Assembly: GCA_016929525.1 (NCBI GenBank)
Contig: JAFGIP010000074.1
Coordinates: forward strand, 1-32,903
Origin: Bacteroidales bacterium
GTDB taxonomy: Bacteria > Bacteroidota > Bacteroidia > Bacteroidales > UBA10428
Direction of reading: 5' to 3'
DNA length: 32,903 nucleotides
The notes below the pieces were generated by a model. It was not told where the DNA came from, searched no databases, and was given only the letters and a program-made list of their open reading frames with translations. Position numbers and translations under genes: made by a program. This document shows positions 25,547-32,903 of the stretch, piece by piece (position 1 is the stretch's first letter; each line of letters starts with the position of its first letter).

Positions 25547-28500
25547 TTAAAATGTGATATTCAGTCCAATTAAATACATACGGCTTCGCGGATAAGCAGA
25601 ATAGTCAACACCCGCTGTCATCGGAGTTTCTGTTCTTACATTTACTTCAGGATCAAATCCGGAGTACCTGGTAAAAGTGTATAAATTATTTACAGTAAAA
25701 TATATCCTGAAGTTTGTAATAAAAGCTTTTGTAGTTAATGATTTTGGTAAAGTGTATCCCAGAGTGACGTTATTAATCCTGAGGAAAGAACCATCTTCGA
25801 CAGCCCATGAATGAAAAAGATACCGTCCTGTTTGTGGTTTCCAAGTTGTTGCATTTGCATTGAGATTTGCCAGTTCAACGGGATCTGTAACTACTTCACC
25901 ATTCTCATTGACTGTCATCCAACGATTCGATGAGTTTACATCACTCAAAAGATTAGTATAACGGTTATAACCACTTGTAAACTCAATTTTATTAGCATTG
26001 TAAATATCGTTGCCATATACCCAGTTCATAAAAATACTCAGGTCAATATTCTTATATTGCATCATGATATTCAGTCCACCTATATGTTTTGGATTCGTGT
26101 TACCAATAACTGTACGGTCGTCTTCGAAAGTAACAAGACTGCCATCATCGTATGGATTACCTAAGGAATCCAGCGGGTCAGCGAGGTTTCTTAATCGATA
26201 CGATCCTGGACCGAATCCGCTGAACTGAATATTTCTGTTATCCGCAACACCAGGTCTTAATATATAGTTACCACTTTCATCAAGCAAAAATTCACCTGTT
26301 TCAGGATCTATCATAAAATCATCAACTGTATAATATCCATCCGTTACAAAACCATACATTAATCCAACAGGTTCACCTATAATGACAATATAATCAGCAC
26401 CTGTATTATCATTCCATCCGGATGTTATATACATCACTTCGACGCCATCAGCCAGTTTATCTACCCGGCCTCTGTTCATTGCTATATTAAAGTTAGCCGA
26501 TAATTTAAAGTCTCTTCTGTCAATAATGTATGCATCAATAGTGGCTTCAAAACCATAATTTGTAGTAGCGCCAATATTCTGCACCTGGTTTTCATATCCT
26601 GTTGAAGACGGATCAAGGCTTACATTAACTAACAGATCATTTGTAGAATTATAATAATAATCGAATGACGCATTGAGACGGTTATCAAACAAACCTATAT
26701 CTAACCCGATATCTCTCGTAATAGTAGTTTCCCACTTCAATGAAGGGTTATAAGCATCCGGACGATATAAGTAAGAAGTTGGTGACTCGTTAAGATAAAC
26801 AGGCTTACTTGTAGAAGTAACAAATCTGTTAACAAACAAGTAATTATCAATCCTGTTATTACCAGACTTTCCATAAGAAGCCCTCAGCTTTAAATTTGAA
26901 ATAAAAGAAACGTCTTGCATGAAATTTTCTTCCGAAATACGCCAACCAGCAGATATTGATGGGAATATCCCCCATGGATGACTTTTATGAAATTTAGTAG
27001 AACCATCTGCCCTGTATGAAAATTGAGCAAGATATTTATCCCTGTAATTATACATGACCCTTCCAAATAATGAAAATAGTTTTTCAAGTGACTCATTTGT
27101 TTCAGGTGTTTGCGGATTCTCACCAAGTCCCATCATCCCAAGGGCAAGTTCTGGTGTAAGCGACTCCGGGTAATTTCTGGTTTCCTGACTGAACTCATTT
27201 TCTTTTGTATGAACAAGCTCCTGTCCTAATAACAGAGTAAAATCATGATCACTTAATGTTTTGTAATACGTGAGTGTATTTGCCCATCGAATTACTGACC
27301 TTTCCATATCAGCCACCCTGACAACCGGTTTATCTTCATATCTTCTGGCCAGGTAAGTAGTTAATCCATAAAATCTGTCATCATCATACTGTCGATTAAG
27401 ATAACCTGCATCGGTTCTGTAAATTAGACCTTTAATGATTTCATAATTCAATGCAGCGTTAAAATTACTTATAATGGTATGTCTGAAACGATACTCATCT
27501 TTAGCCAATTGTACCGGGTCTGTCAGATTACTTGCAGAATAGTATTCATCATCATCAAATTCAAGCTCCGGATCATTAGTGAAATCATATAATCCGTTTA
27601 CAGGCCTGTATGTTACACTATGCCGAAGTCTGTTCTGTGAAGCTGAACCGGGATCAGAAGTTCCTGAACCTTGTACCTTCTGATCGGAATATCTGGCGTC
27701 AAATTCAAGGGAAAGTTTTTCAGTAGCATTAACATTAAAACGGAAATTCACATTATTCCTCTGATATCCTGATTCGATCATGATACCATCTTCATCATGA
27801 TTAGTATAGCTCAGGTTATAGTTCATTTTATCTGTACCACCGTTGATACTTAAATTGTGAGCTGTAATTGTGGGAACACGCAATTCTTTCATGTCTTCAC
27901 TTCCAAACTTATTTACAAGGTTGGGAAAAAACCTTTTAATCATTTTATTAAATACCTCATCCGTTGATCCAAATACTTCCTCCTGCCAGTCGGTACCCTC
28001 AGTTCCCGAATATAGACTATCCAGTTGTTCCCATGTTCCAAAATAGTTTTCAAAACTGTTTCTATCCTGAAAATTTGATTGTGATCTTTCATATTGATAA
28101 AGTACAAACTCATTAGGATCGAGCACATCCAGCTTTTTTGAAAGTGTTTTAATCCCTGTATAATAATTGTAATTAACTGTTGTTCGGTCTTTGGCACCTT
28201 TCTTAGTTGAGATAATTATTACTCCATTCGCTCCCCGGGCACCATATATTGCTGTAGACGACGCATCTTTAAGCACATCAATCGATGCAATATCTGAAGG
28301 TGCTACGTCGCTTATACTTTCAACAGGAAATCCATCAACTATGTACAGCGGAGAATTATCCTGAGTAATAGAACCCCCACCTCTAACACGAATGCGTACC
28401 TCTGCATCGGGTGAGCCTTCCGAGGTTGTTATCTGCACACCTGCAAGCCGCCCTGTCATCACCTGAGCAGATGATGATAGTGGTATATCCTTTAATTGCT

Positions 28501-28879
28501 CAGAGTTAACAGAAGCAACAGAAGCAGTAAGATCCCTTTTTTTAATTGACCCATACCCTATCACCACAACTTCCTGCAAATCCGATATATTTGGTATAAG
28601 CATCACATTAATTTCAGACTGACTTCCCACCTGAACTTCTTCAGACAGGTACCCGATAAATGAAAACTGAAGAACAGAATTATCATCTCTAACCTCAATG
28701 AAGTAATAACCATCAGAATTTGTAATAGTACCGTGAGTTGTCCCCTTAATTATTATGTTAGCACCTGCCAGCGGATTATTTTTCTCATCCAGTACTGTAC
28801 CTGAAATAGTTTTTTGAGCCCGAATATAGTTAGCTGTAATGATAATTATAATGAATCCCAATAGTGTAATTTTTTTCAT
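25547..28879 (-). CDS. SusC/RagA-family TonB-dependent outer-membrane transporter
   Basis: This 1110-residue importer starts with a signal peptide (1-21), then a CarboxypepD_reg-like domain (~23-105, ISGTVLDEKNNPLAGANI), a TonB-box-like EVVVIGYG (~112), and a plug (~118-228) with the SusC signature SPLYIVDGFPVE and the DASSTAIYGARGANGVIIISTKKG region. The remainder is a 22-strand barrel ending in the aromatic LIGLNITF. It forms a TonB-driven pair with the SusD gene 7 bp downstream and imports oligosaccharides, here probably from pectin. No STN domain is present at the N-terminus, so it does not look like an anti-sigma-coupled transporter; regulation by a separate sensor is more likely. The 137-bp region before it holds a terminator of the upstream gene and a small palindrome. 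Confidence 0.95.
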   Translation of the reverse strand: MKKITLLGFIIIIITANYIRAQKTISGTVLDEKNNPLAGANIIIKGTTHGTITNSDGYYFIEVRDDNSVLQFSFIGYLSEEVQVGSQSEINVMLIPNISDLQEVVVIGYGSIKKRDLTASVASVNSEQLKDIPLSSSAQVMTGRLAGVQITTSEGSPDAEVRIRVRGGGSITQDNSPLYIVDGFPVESISDVAPSDIASIDVLKDASSTAIYGARGANGVIIISTKKGAKDRTTVNYNYYTGIKTLSKKLDVLDPNEFVLYQYERSQSNFQDRNSFENYFGTWEQLDSLYSGTEGTDWQEEVFGSTDEVFNKMIKRFFPNLVNKFGSEDMKELRVPTITAHNLSINGGTDKMNYNLSYTNHDEDGIMIESGYQRNNVNFRFNVNATEKLSLEFDARYSDQKVQGSGTSDPGSASQNRLRHSVTYRPVNGLYDFTNDPELEFDDDEYYSASNLTDPVQLAKDEYRFRHTIISNFNAALNYEIIKGLIYRTDAGYLNRQYDDDRFYGLTTYLARRYEDKPVVRVADMERSVIRWANTLTYYKTLSDHDFTLLLGQELVHTKENEFSQETRNYPESLTPELALGMMGLGENPQTPETNESLEKLFSLFGRVMYNYRDKYLAQFSYRADGSTKFHKSHPWGIFPSISAGWRISEENFMQDVSFISNLKLRASYGKSGNNRIDNYLFVNRFVTSTSKPVYLNESPTSYLYRPDAYNPSLKWETTITRDIGLDIGLFDNRLNASFDYYYNSTNDLLVNVSLDPSSTGYENQVQNIGATTNYGFEATIDAYIIDRRDFKLSANFNIAMNRGRVDKLADGVEVMYITSGWNDNTGADYIVIIGEPVGLMYGFVTDGYYTVDDFMIDPETGEFLLDESGNYILRPGVADNRNIQFSGFGPGSYRLRNLADPLDSLGNPYDDGSLVTFEDDRTVIGNTNPKHIGGLNIMMQYKNIDLSIFMNWVYGNDIYNANKIEFTSGYNRYTNLLSDVNSSNRWMTVNENGEVVTDPVELANLNANATTWKPQTGRYLFHSWAVEDGSFLRINNVTLGYTLPKSLTTKAFITNFRIYFTVNNLYTFTRYSGFDPEVNVRTETPMTAGVDYSAYPRSRMYLIGLNITF

Positions 28880-28914
28880 AGTTCAGCAGTTAGTAATTGC
28901 AAATCAGATCTGTT

Positions 28915-28929
28915 CATTAATAATTAATG
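28915..28929. promoter_or_regulatory. 15-bp palindrome CATTAATAATTAATG upstream of susC
   Basis: Perfect 7-bp arms flank one central base, 36 bp before the susC start codon. The position suits an operator or promoter element. It is AT-only apart from its ends, so chance is possible. Confidence 0.3.
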
Positions 28930-28970
28930 TGTAATTTATGTAATTATGAAGTACTTTTAATAATTAGAAT

Positions 28971-29003
28971 AACCCTGTGAATAATGAATATAATCACAGG
29001 GTT
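28971..29003 (-). terminator. Terminator after the triple-repeat protein gene
   Basis: AACCCTGTGA (28971-28980) and TCACAGGGTT (28994-29003) form a perfect 10-bp stem with a 13-nt loop, 13 bp after the stop of the preceding gene. Read on the minus strand, the stem is followed by ATTCTAATTATT, a poor T-run. It separates the GH105/triple-repeat pair from susC, so some or all susC transcription probably starts after it. Confidence 0.7.
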
Positions 29004-29016
29004 AAAGGAAACATTA

Positions 29017-31473
29017 TTATTCAATTATTAATCTTTTTACAATTGACTCCATGCCGGTAGAAATCCGAATTAAATATATTCCCTTTGAAAATGATCTAGC
29101 ATCCAATATGACTGCATTTTTAGTTGTATACATCTCTGATATTACATTGCCTGTCACATCGAAGATCTGAATGTTTGATAGCTCACCATTAATTTCAATA
29201 GTAACAAAGTTATCAGCCGGATTTGGATAAATCCTAATATTATTTGATACGTGATTTGATAATCCAACAGGTTCTACTGTAATGTTAACAGAATAATCAA
29301 TCGAGTAACCATCTTCAGCCGTTACTGTAATTACCGCTGTACCGGGAATATCTGAAAATACAATATCGCCAGTTACGCCGGCATTCTCAGTGTCAGTAGC
29401 TGTAGCAGTAAATGTCACACTCTCAGTTTCAGAAGGTACAACCAGACTATACGTGGTACTATCAGGCGCAAAATCGGGAACAAGTGTTCCAACACCTGGA
29501 GTTAATTCAGCTAAAGTAGCAATAGAAGCTGTCGTTATCTTGATTAGTGAATCCGGAATTACGGGTGCCATATCGGGAGGCATGGCTGCTGTTGTATCCC
29601 AGATAATCCAGTCAACCAAAGCACCTAAGGTTGAACTACCATTACCATCACCTATCCTGAAATAATTATTGGTAGTTTCTGTTGTAGTTGTTGTACCAGT
29701 GGCAACAGGATCAGGATTCTCATCAAGATAAAAACTAACGACATCAGCATTTTTGGTAATTCTGTATATATGCCACCCCATTGTGCCTGCACCAAGATCA
29801 CCTGAAACATCCGCCTCATTCAATTCAAAAGTATTATCGTTTTTAATATAAAGACGTTCTCTGAAACCAGACTGTCGGAAATCAAATTCCATAGTGCGGT
29901 CCAATGTATCTGACAAACCTTTAACTCTGGCAACCAAAGTTATAGGGTCATTAAGATCATTCGGCAGATCGTATTTCCACATAAATTTTCCGGGATCTTC
30001 CTCAGGGGAGATCAGTTCGAGCAGGTTGTTTTCTTCATTATCAGGATCAACAATAATTGTATTTGTATGTTGTCCGGTACCGTCAACATTGCTTTCACTG
30101 AATTCAAATTCGCTTACATCGGGGGTTTCGTTTGCAGCATACACTATCCATTGCTGAACATCTTTTAAAAGTGAATCGGGTATGGGCATTCCTTCATCAG
30201 GTGCATTGGCACCCGTAGTATCCCAAATCACCCAATCGACCAGGACACCGAGTGTTGAACTACCATTACCATCTCCAATACGAAAGTAGTTATTCGTAGT
30301 TTCAGTCGTAGTGGTAATAACTGTGGCAACCGGTTCAGGATTTTCATCGATATAGAAACTTACCTGGTCTGCATCTTTTGTAATTCTGTAAATATGCCAC
30401 GCAAGCGGATTTCCTGGTAAACTGCCTTCTATGTCAGCCTCATTCAGTTCGTAGGTATTATCATTTTTTATATACAAACGTTCCCTGAAACCTGCCTGAC
30501 GAAAGTCAAATTCCATAGTCCGGTCCAAAGTGTCAGACAGACCTTTGACCCTGGCAACCAAAGTTATCGGATCGTTAAGATCATTTGGAAGATCGTACTT
30601 CCACATGAATTTTCCCGGATCTGCTTCAGGGGAGATTAATTCCAATAAATTGTTTCCGGGATTATCAGGATCGGCCAGAATTGAATTAGTATGCTGATTA
30701 GTTCCATCTACATTGCTTTCGCTAAATTCAAATATGCTCAAATCAGGTGTGAGATTTGCCGGATACACGCTCCACATATTCACATGAACTTCCTGTGATA
30801 ACGAATCGGGTATTTCTGCCCCGGTGCCCGGCGCATAAGTACCGGTTGTATCCCAGATAATCCAATCGATCAAACCACCCAGCGTTGAACTTCCATTTCC
30901 ATCGCCAAATCTGAAATAGTTATTAGTGGTTTCGGTTGTTGTTGTTGTAACCGTAGCTACTGGTTCAGGATTTTCATCAAAATAGAAATTTACCACATCC
31001 CCGGATTTAGTTAACCTATAGATATGCCATTCCATAGCAAGGGCTCCATCTGGCAGATCACCTTCGATATCCGATTCCTTTAATTCAAATGTATTATCGC
31101 TCTTAATATAGATCCTTTCCCTGAAGCCTGCCTGACGAAAATCCAGTTCCATTATACGATCGAGTGTATCAGAAACGCCTTTCATTCTAATAACAAGCGT
31201 AACAGGATCGTTCAAATCATTAGGGAAGTTATATTTCCACATGAATTTTGACGGATCTTCGCCTGGGGAGATCAATTCAAGCAGATTATTATCAACTATA
31301 TCAGGATCGGCTATTATAGTATTGGTAGCCGGATCACCATCAACATTGCTTTCTTCAAATGCAAAAACACTAAGGTTTGGCACTTCATCAGCATCGTATA
31401 CATCCCAGCTCTGGGCATTTAATAAAAATGTCAAGCTGAAAAGCATCAGAATAGAGGTGTAGATTTTTTTCAT
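29017..31473 (-). CDS. T9SS-secreted protein with three lectin-like repeats
   Basis: This 818-residue protein has a signal peptide (1-20), three homologous modules of about 205 residues (22-226, 233-436, 441-644), a cadherin-like beta-sandwich (~648-735, ending AEDGYSIDYSVNITV) and a T9SS sorting domain (~742-818, IYPNPADNFVTI ... GIYLIRI). Each module contains SNVDG, NNLLELISP, KFMWKY, DFRQ.GFRER, WHIYR.TK, DENP.PVAT, YFR.GDGNGSSTLG and DW.IWDTT. The pattern of long strands, with a bound-ligand-like IGDGNGSS turn and a closing IDWIIWD strand, suggests a concanavalin/LamG-type jelly roll. No catalytic motif is evident. It is 47 bp downstream of GH105, so it is probably expressed with it. A multivalent surface binder of pectin is the best guess; the family itself is not known to me. 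Confidence 0.82.
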   Translation of the reverse strand: MKKIYTSILMLFSLTFLLNAQSWDVYDADEVPNLSVFAFEESNVDGDPATNTIIADPDIVDNNLLELISPGEDPSKFMWKYNFPNDLNDPVTLVIRMKGVSDTLDRIMELDFRQAGFRERIYIKSDNTFELKESDIEGDLPDGALAMEWHIYRLTKSGDVVNFYFDENPEPVATVTTTTTETTNNYFRFGDGNGSSTLGGLIDWIIWDTTGTYAPGTGAEIPDSLSQEVHVNMWSVYPANLTPDLSIFEFSESNVDGTNQHTNSILADPDNPGNNLLELISPEADPGKFMWKYDLPNDLNDPITLVARVKGLSDTLDRTMEFDFRQAGFRERLYIKNDNTYELNEADIEGSLPGNPLAWHIYRITKDADQVSFYIDENPEPVATVITTTTETTNNYFRIGDGNGSSTLGVLVDWVIWDTTGANAPDEGMPIPDSLLKDVQQWIVYAANETPDVSEFEFSESNVDGTGQHTNTIIVDPDNEENNLLELISPEEDPGKFMWKYDLPNDLNDPITLVARVKGLSDTLDRTMEFDFRQSGFRERLYIKNDNTFELNEADVSGDLGAGTMGWHIYRITKNADVVSFYLDENPDPVATGTTTTTETTNNYFRIGDGNGSSTLGALVDWIIWDTTAAMPPDMAPVIPDSLIKITTASIATLAELTPGVGTLVPDFAPDSTTYSLVVPSETESVTFTATATDTENAGVTGDIVFSDIPGTAVITVTAEDGYSIDYSVNITVEPVGLSNHVSNNIRIYPNPADNFVTIEINGELSNIQIFDVTGNVISEMYTTKNAVILDARSFSKGIYLIRISTGMESIVKRLIIE
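29542..31410 (-). repeat. Three in-frame coding repeats of about 620 bp
   Basis: Units lie at 31410-30796, 30777-30166 and 30153-29542. Repeats 2 and 3 are the most alike: one run of 39 identical residues covers KFMWKYDLPNDLND and onward. At DNA level most differences there are in third codon positions. This points to older duplications kept under selection, not to a recent slippage or assembly error. Confidence 0.85.
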
Positions 31474-31520
31474 AGTGTTAATTTTTAGTTAGTTTATAAT
31501 TGTTCTTTTGAAGTGTAGAT

Positions 31521-32720
31521 TTATTTGTTCAGTTCAATAGCGGCAAGAATAAATGGCGCAACTCCTTTCGGATCGTTCATAACCTGTTTTTCTGTAATGT
31601 AATACTCGTAGCTTCCGTCGCGATAAGGATTTCCACCCAAACCACAACCTCCACAGGTATTTGTTAAATTTATATTCCCTTCAGTGTCGATAGAAATAAA
31701 CTGGTTTATCATTGACTGAAAAGCCCCATTGGCTATATCTCTATATTTTTCGGGCAGGTATCCATACTTTGCACCTTTTGCGAATACGTATGTGTACATA
31801 GCTGAGCATGAAGCTTCCAAATAATTACCATCCTTATTACCCTTATCCAAAACCTGGTACCAAAGTCCTGTTTCTTTATCTCTCACTTTAAGCAGCGCTT
31901 CAGATGTGCTGTTTAATATGCTGATTATTGTATCGCGCTCTTCGTGGTTTTTCGGTAAATAATCAAGAACATCGACCAGCGCCATTGTATACCAACCTAT
32001 TGCCCTGCCCCAAAATTCTTTCGATTGTCCGGTGGCCGGATTGCACCATTTCTGGGTTTTACTTTCGTCCCATGCATGATATAATAAACCTGTTTCTTTG
32101 TCAAGTGTATTTTTTTGCATTTGGATAAGCTGAAATGTTGCAACATCGAACCACCTGGGTTGATTAAACTCTTTTGCATACTGCGCAATAAACGGAGTTG
32201 CCATATAGCTTCCATCAAGCCACATTTGACAGGGATAAATTTTCTTATGCCAAAAGCCACCGGATTTTGTTTTTGGATGAGTTTCCAACTGTTTTACAAA
32301 CAGCTGAATGGCTTTGTAGTATTTTTCATCGCCAGTTCTTTTATAAAGAGTAATAACATTTTTTCCCGGATTAATCCTGTCAAGATTATATTCTTCAATA
32401 TCATATTTATAAACATTACCTATAGAATCGATGAAAAAATCAATAAATCCTTTCTGATATCCGGAATATTTCTCGTCATATGAACCCAGCTTATCGATTG
32501 CCATGGCTAACATAGCAACATCGTATTGCCATTTTTCATTCCCGGGTGGGCGATTGTAATTGACAAGATTCTCATGATTACGTATTACAGAGTTAGCTAT
32601 TTTTACCGACCACAAGTCATGATCACTGCCAATTTCTTCGGTTGAGTTTACAGAATGGCAACTAACCAGTAAAAAAACAGTAAGCAACAGGTAGCTCAAT
32701 ATAGATAGGTTTTGTTTCAT
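31521..32720 (-). CDS. GH105 unsaturated rhamnogalacturonyl/galacturonyl hydrolase (lipoprotein)
   Basis: This 399-residue enzyme has a lipobox (FLLVSC, Cys21), so it is membrane-anchored, probably facing the periplasm. The (alpha/alpha)6-barrel signature of the GH88/GH105 group is present, with MWLDGSYMA placing the catalytic Asp at 169. Later blocks FWGRAIGWY (236-244), LEASCSAMYTYVFAKG and the closing NDPKGVAPFILAAIEL are also typical. GH105 removes the 4,5-unsaturated uronic acid left at the non-reducing end by pectate or rhamnogalacturonan lyases, so it completes the work of the PL1 enzyme in this locus. It is the first gene of the minus-strand cluster within the window; a TTTTGAGGGGG element lies 41 bp upstream of its start. 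Confidence 0.93.
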   Translation of the reverse strand: MKQNLSILSYLLLTVFLLVSCHSVNSTEEIGSDHDLWSVKIANSVIRNHENLVNYNRPPGNEKWQYDVAMLAMAIDKLGSYDEKYSGYQKGFIDFFIDSIGNVYKYDIEEYNLDRINPGKNVITLYKRTGDEKYYKAIQLFVKQLETHPKTKSGGFWHKKIYPCQMWLDGSYMATPFIAQYAKEFNQPRWFDVATFQLIQMQKNTLDKETGLLYHAWDESKTQKWCNPATGQSKEFWGRAIGWYTMALVDVLDYLPKNHEERDTIISILNSTSEALLKVRDKETGLWYQVLDKGNKDGNYLEASCSAMYTYVFAKGAKYGYLPEKYRDIANGAFQSMINQFISIDTEGNINLTNTCGGCGLGGNPYRDGSYEYYITEKQVMNDPKGVAPFILAAIELNK

Positions 32721-32760
32721 TTTTGGTTAAAATCTAATGCAAGTTAAATTGACCTTATAT

Positions 32761-32771
32761 TTTTGAGGGGG
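32761..32771 (+). promoter_or_regulatory. TTTTGAGGGGG element upstream of the GH105 gene
   Basis: The 11-mer is identical to 2766-2776 and its first ten bases also occur at 2674-2683, the other two copies lying upstream of the GH30 gene. It is oriented opposite to the GH105 gene and lies 41 bp before its start codon. The partner half-site TGAG, found 10 bp away in the other copies, is absent here. A TATATTTG at 32870-32863 on the minus strand is a possible -7 element for the cluster. Confidence 0.35.
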
Positions 32772-32903
32772 TACATTTCATCGTAACTGAGGTGCTAAAT
32801 CGCCGAAATTCATTTAAACGGGAGTGTTCATTTAAGTGTGTCATCCCTTTAAATTCTATTTTCAAATATAATTGTTAATTGATTTAAAATGGTTGGCCAA
32901 TCA

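Noticed and set aside
29542-31410. Regular ~620-bp repeats as a possible assembly artefact or CRISPR-like array
   Set aside because: Units are in frame, protein-coding and diverged mainly at third positions; they are far too long and without spacers.

Overview
The window looks like a chromosomal piece of a free-living, polysaccharide-degrading Bacteroidetes, probably of the Bacteroidales/Marinilabiliales type. The evidence is AT-rich DNA, a SusC/SusD pair, secreted proteins ending in type IX secretion (T9SS) C-terminal domains, a reg_prop/Y_Y_Y sensor kinase, and promoters of the TTTG-N21-TAnnTTTG kind with no Shine-Dalgarno dependence. The genus cannot be fixed from the sequence.

Left end (1-6480): a truncated minus-strand gene for a secreted GH30-type glycosidase carrying alternating CBM6-like and Big_2-like modules. 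Across a 629-bp intergenic region lies a divergent plus-strand sensor histidine kinase with a large periplasmic propeller domain. It ends at the ATPase domain, so it lacks the receiver and AraC parts usual in hybrid (HTCS) regulators. The intergenic region holds two copies of a 17-bp tandem motif, a candidate operator, whose core recurs upstream of the GH105 gene at the other end of the window.

Middle (6480-19500): mostly core genes. An M16 zinc protease and a small SpoIIAA/STAS-like protein; a D-lactate-type dehydrogenase; an unrecognised exported 412-residue protein; a KDPG aldolase (Eda) divergent from a two-gene unit (OsmC-like protein plus MetZ-like sulfhydrylase); a Cro/CI-S24 (LexA-like) regulator; and the HflK/HflC pair. 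Between metZ and the S24 regulator is a compact transcription unit with its own promoter and a strong terminator. It encodes either a 31-residue cysteine-rich peptide or a structured small RNA.

Right part (19508-32720, all minus strand): a pectin/homogalacturonan utilisation locus. In transcription order it holds a GH105 unsaturated uronyl hydrolase, a T9SS-secreted protein with three copies of a ~205-residue lectin-like module, SusC, SusD, a T9SS-secreted beta-helix protein, a GH28 polygalacturonase and a PL1 pectate lyase. The likely flow is: surface binding and cleavage (triple-repeat protein, beta-helix protein, lyase), uptake through SusC/SusD, then hydrolysis by GH28 and removal of unsaturated ends by GH105. 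KDPG aldolase performs the last step of uronate catabolism and lies elsewhere in the window; the intermediate enzymes are not present.
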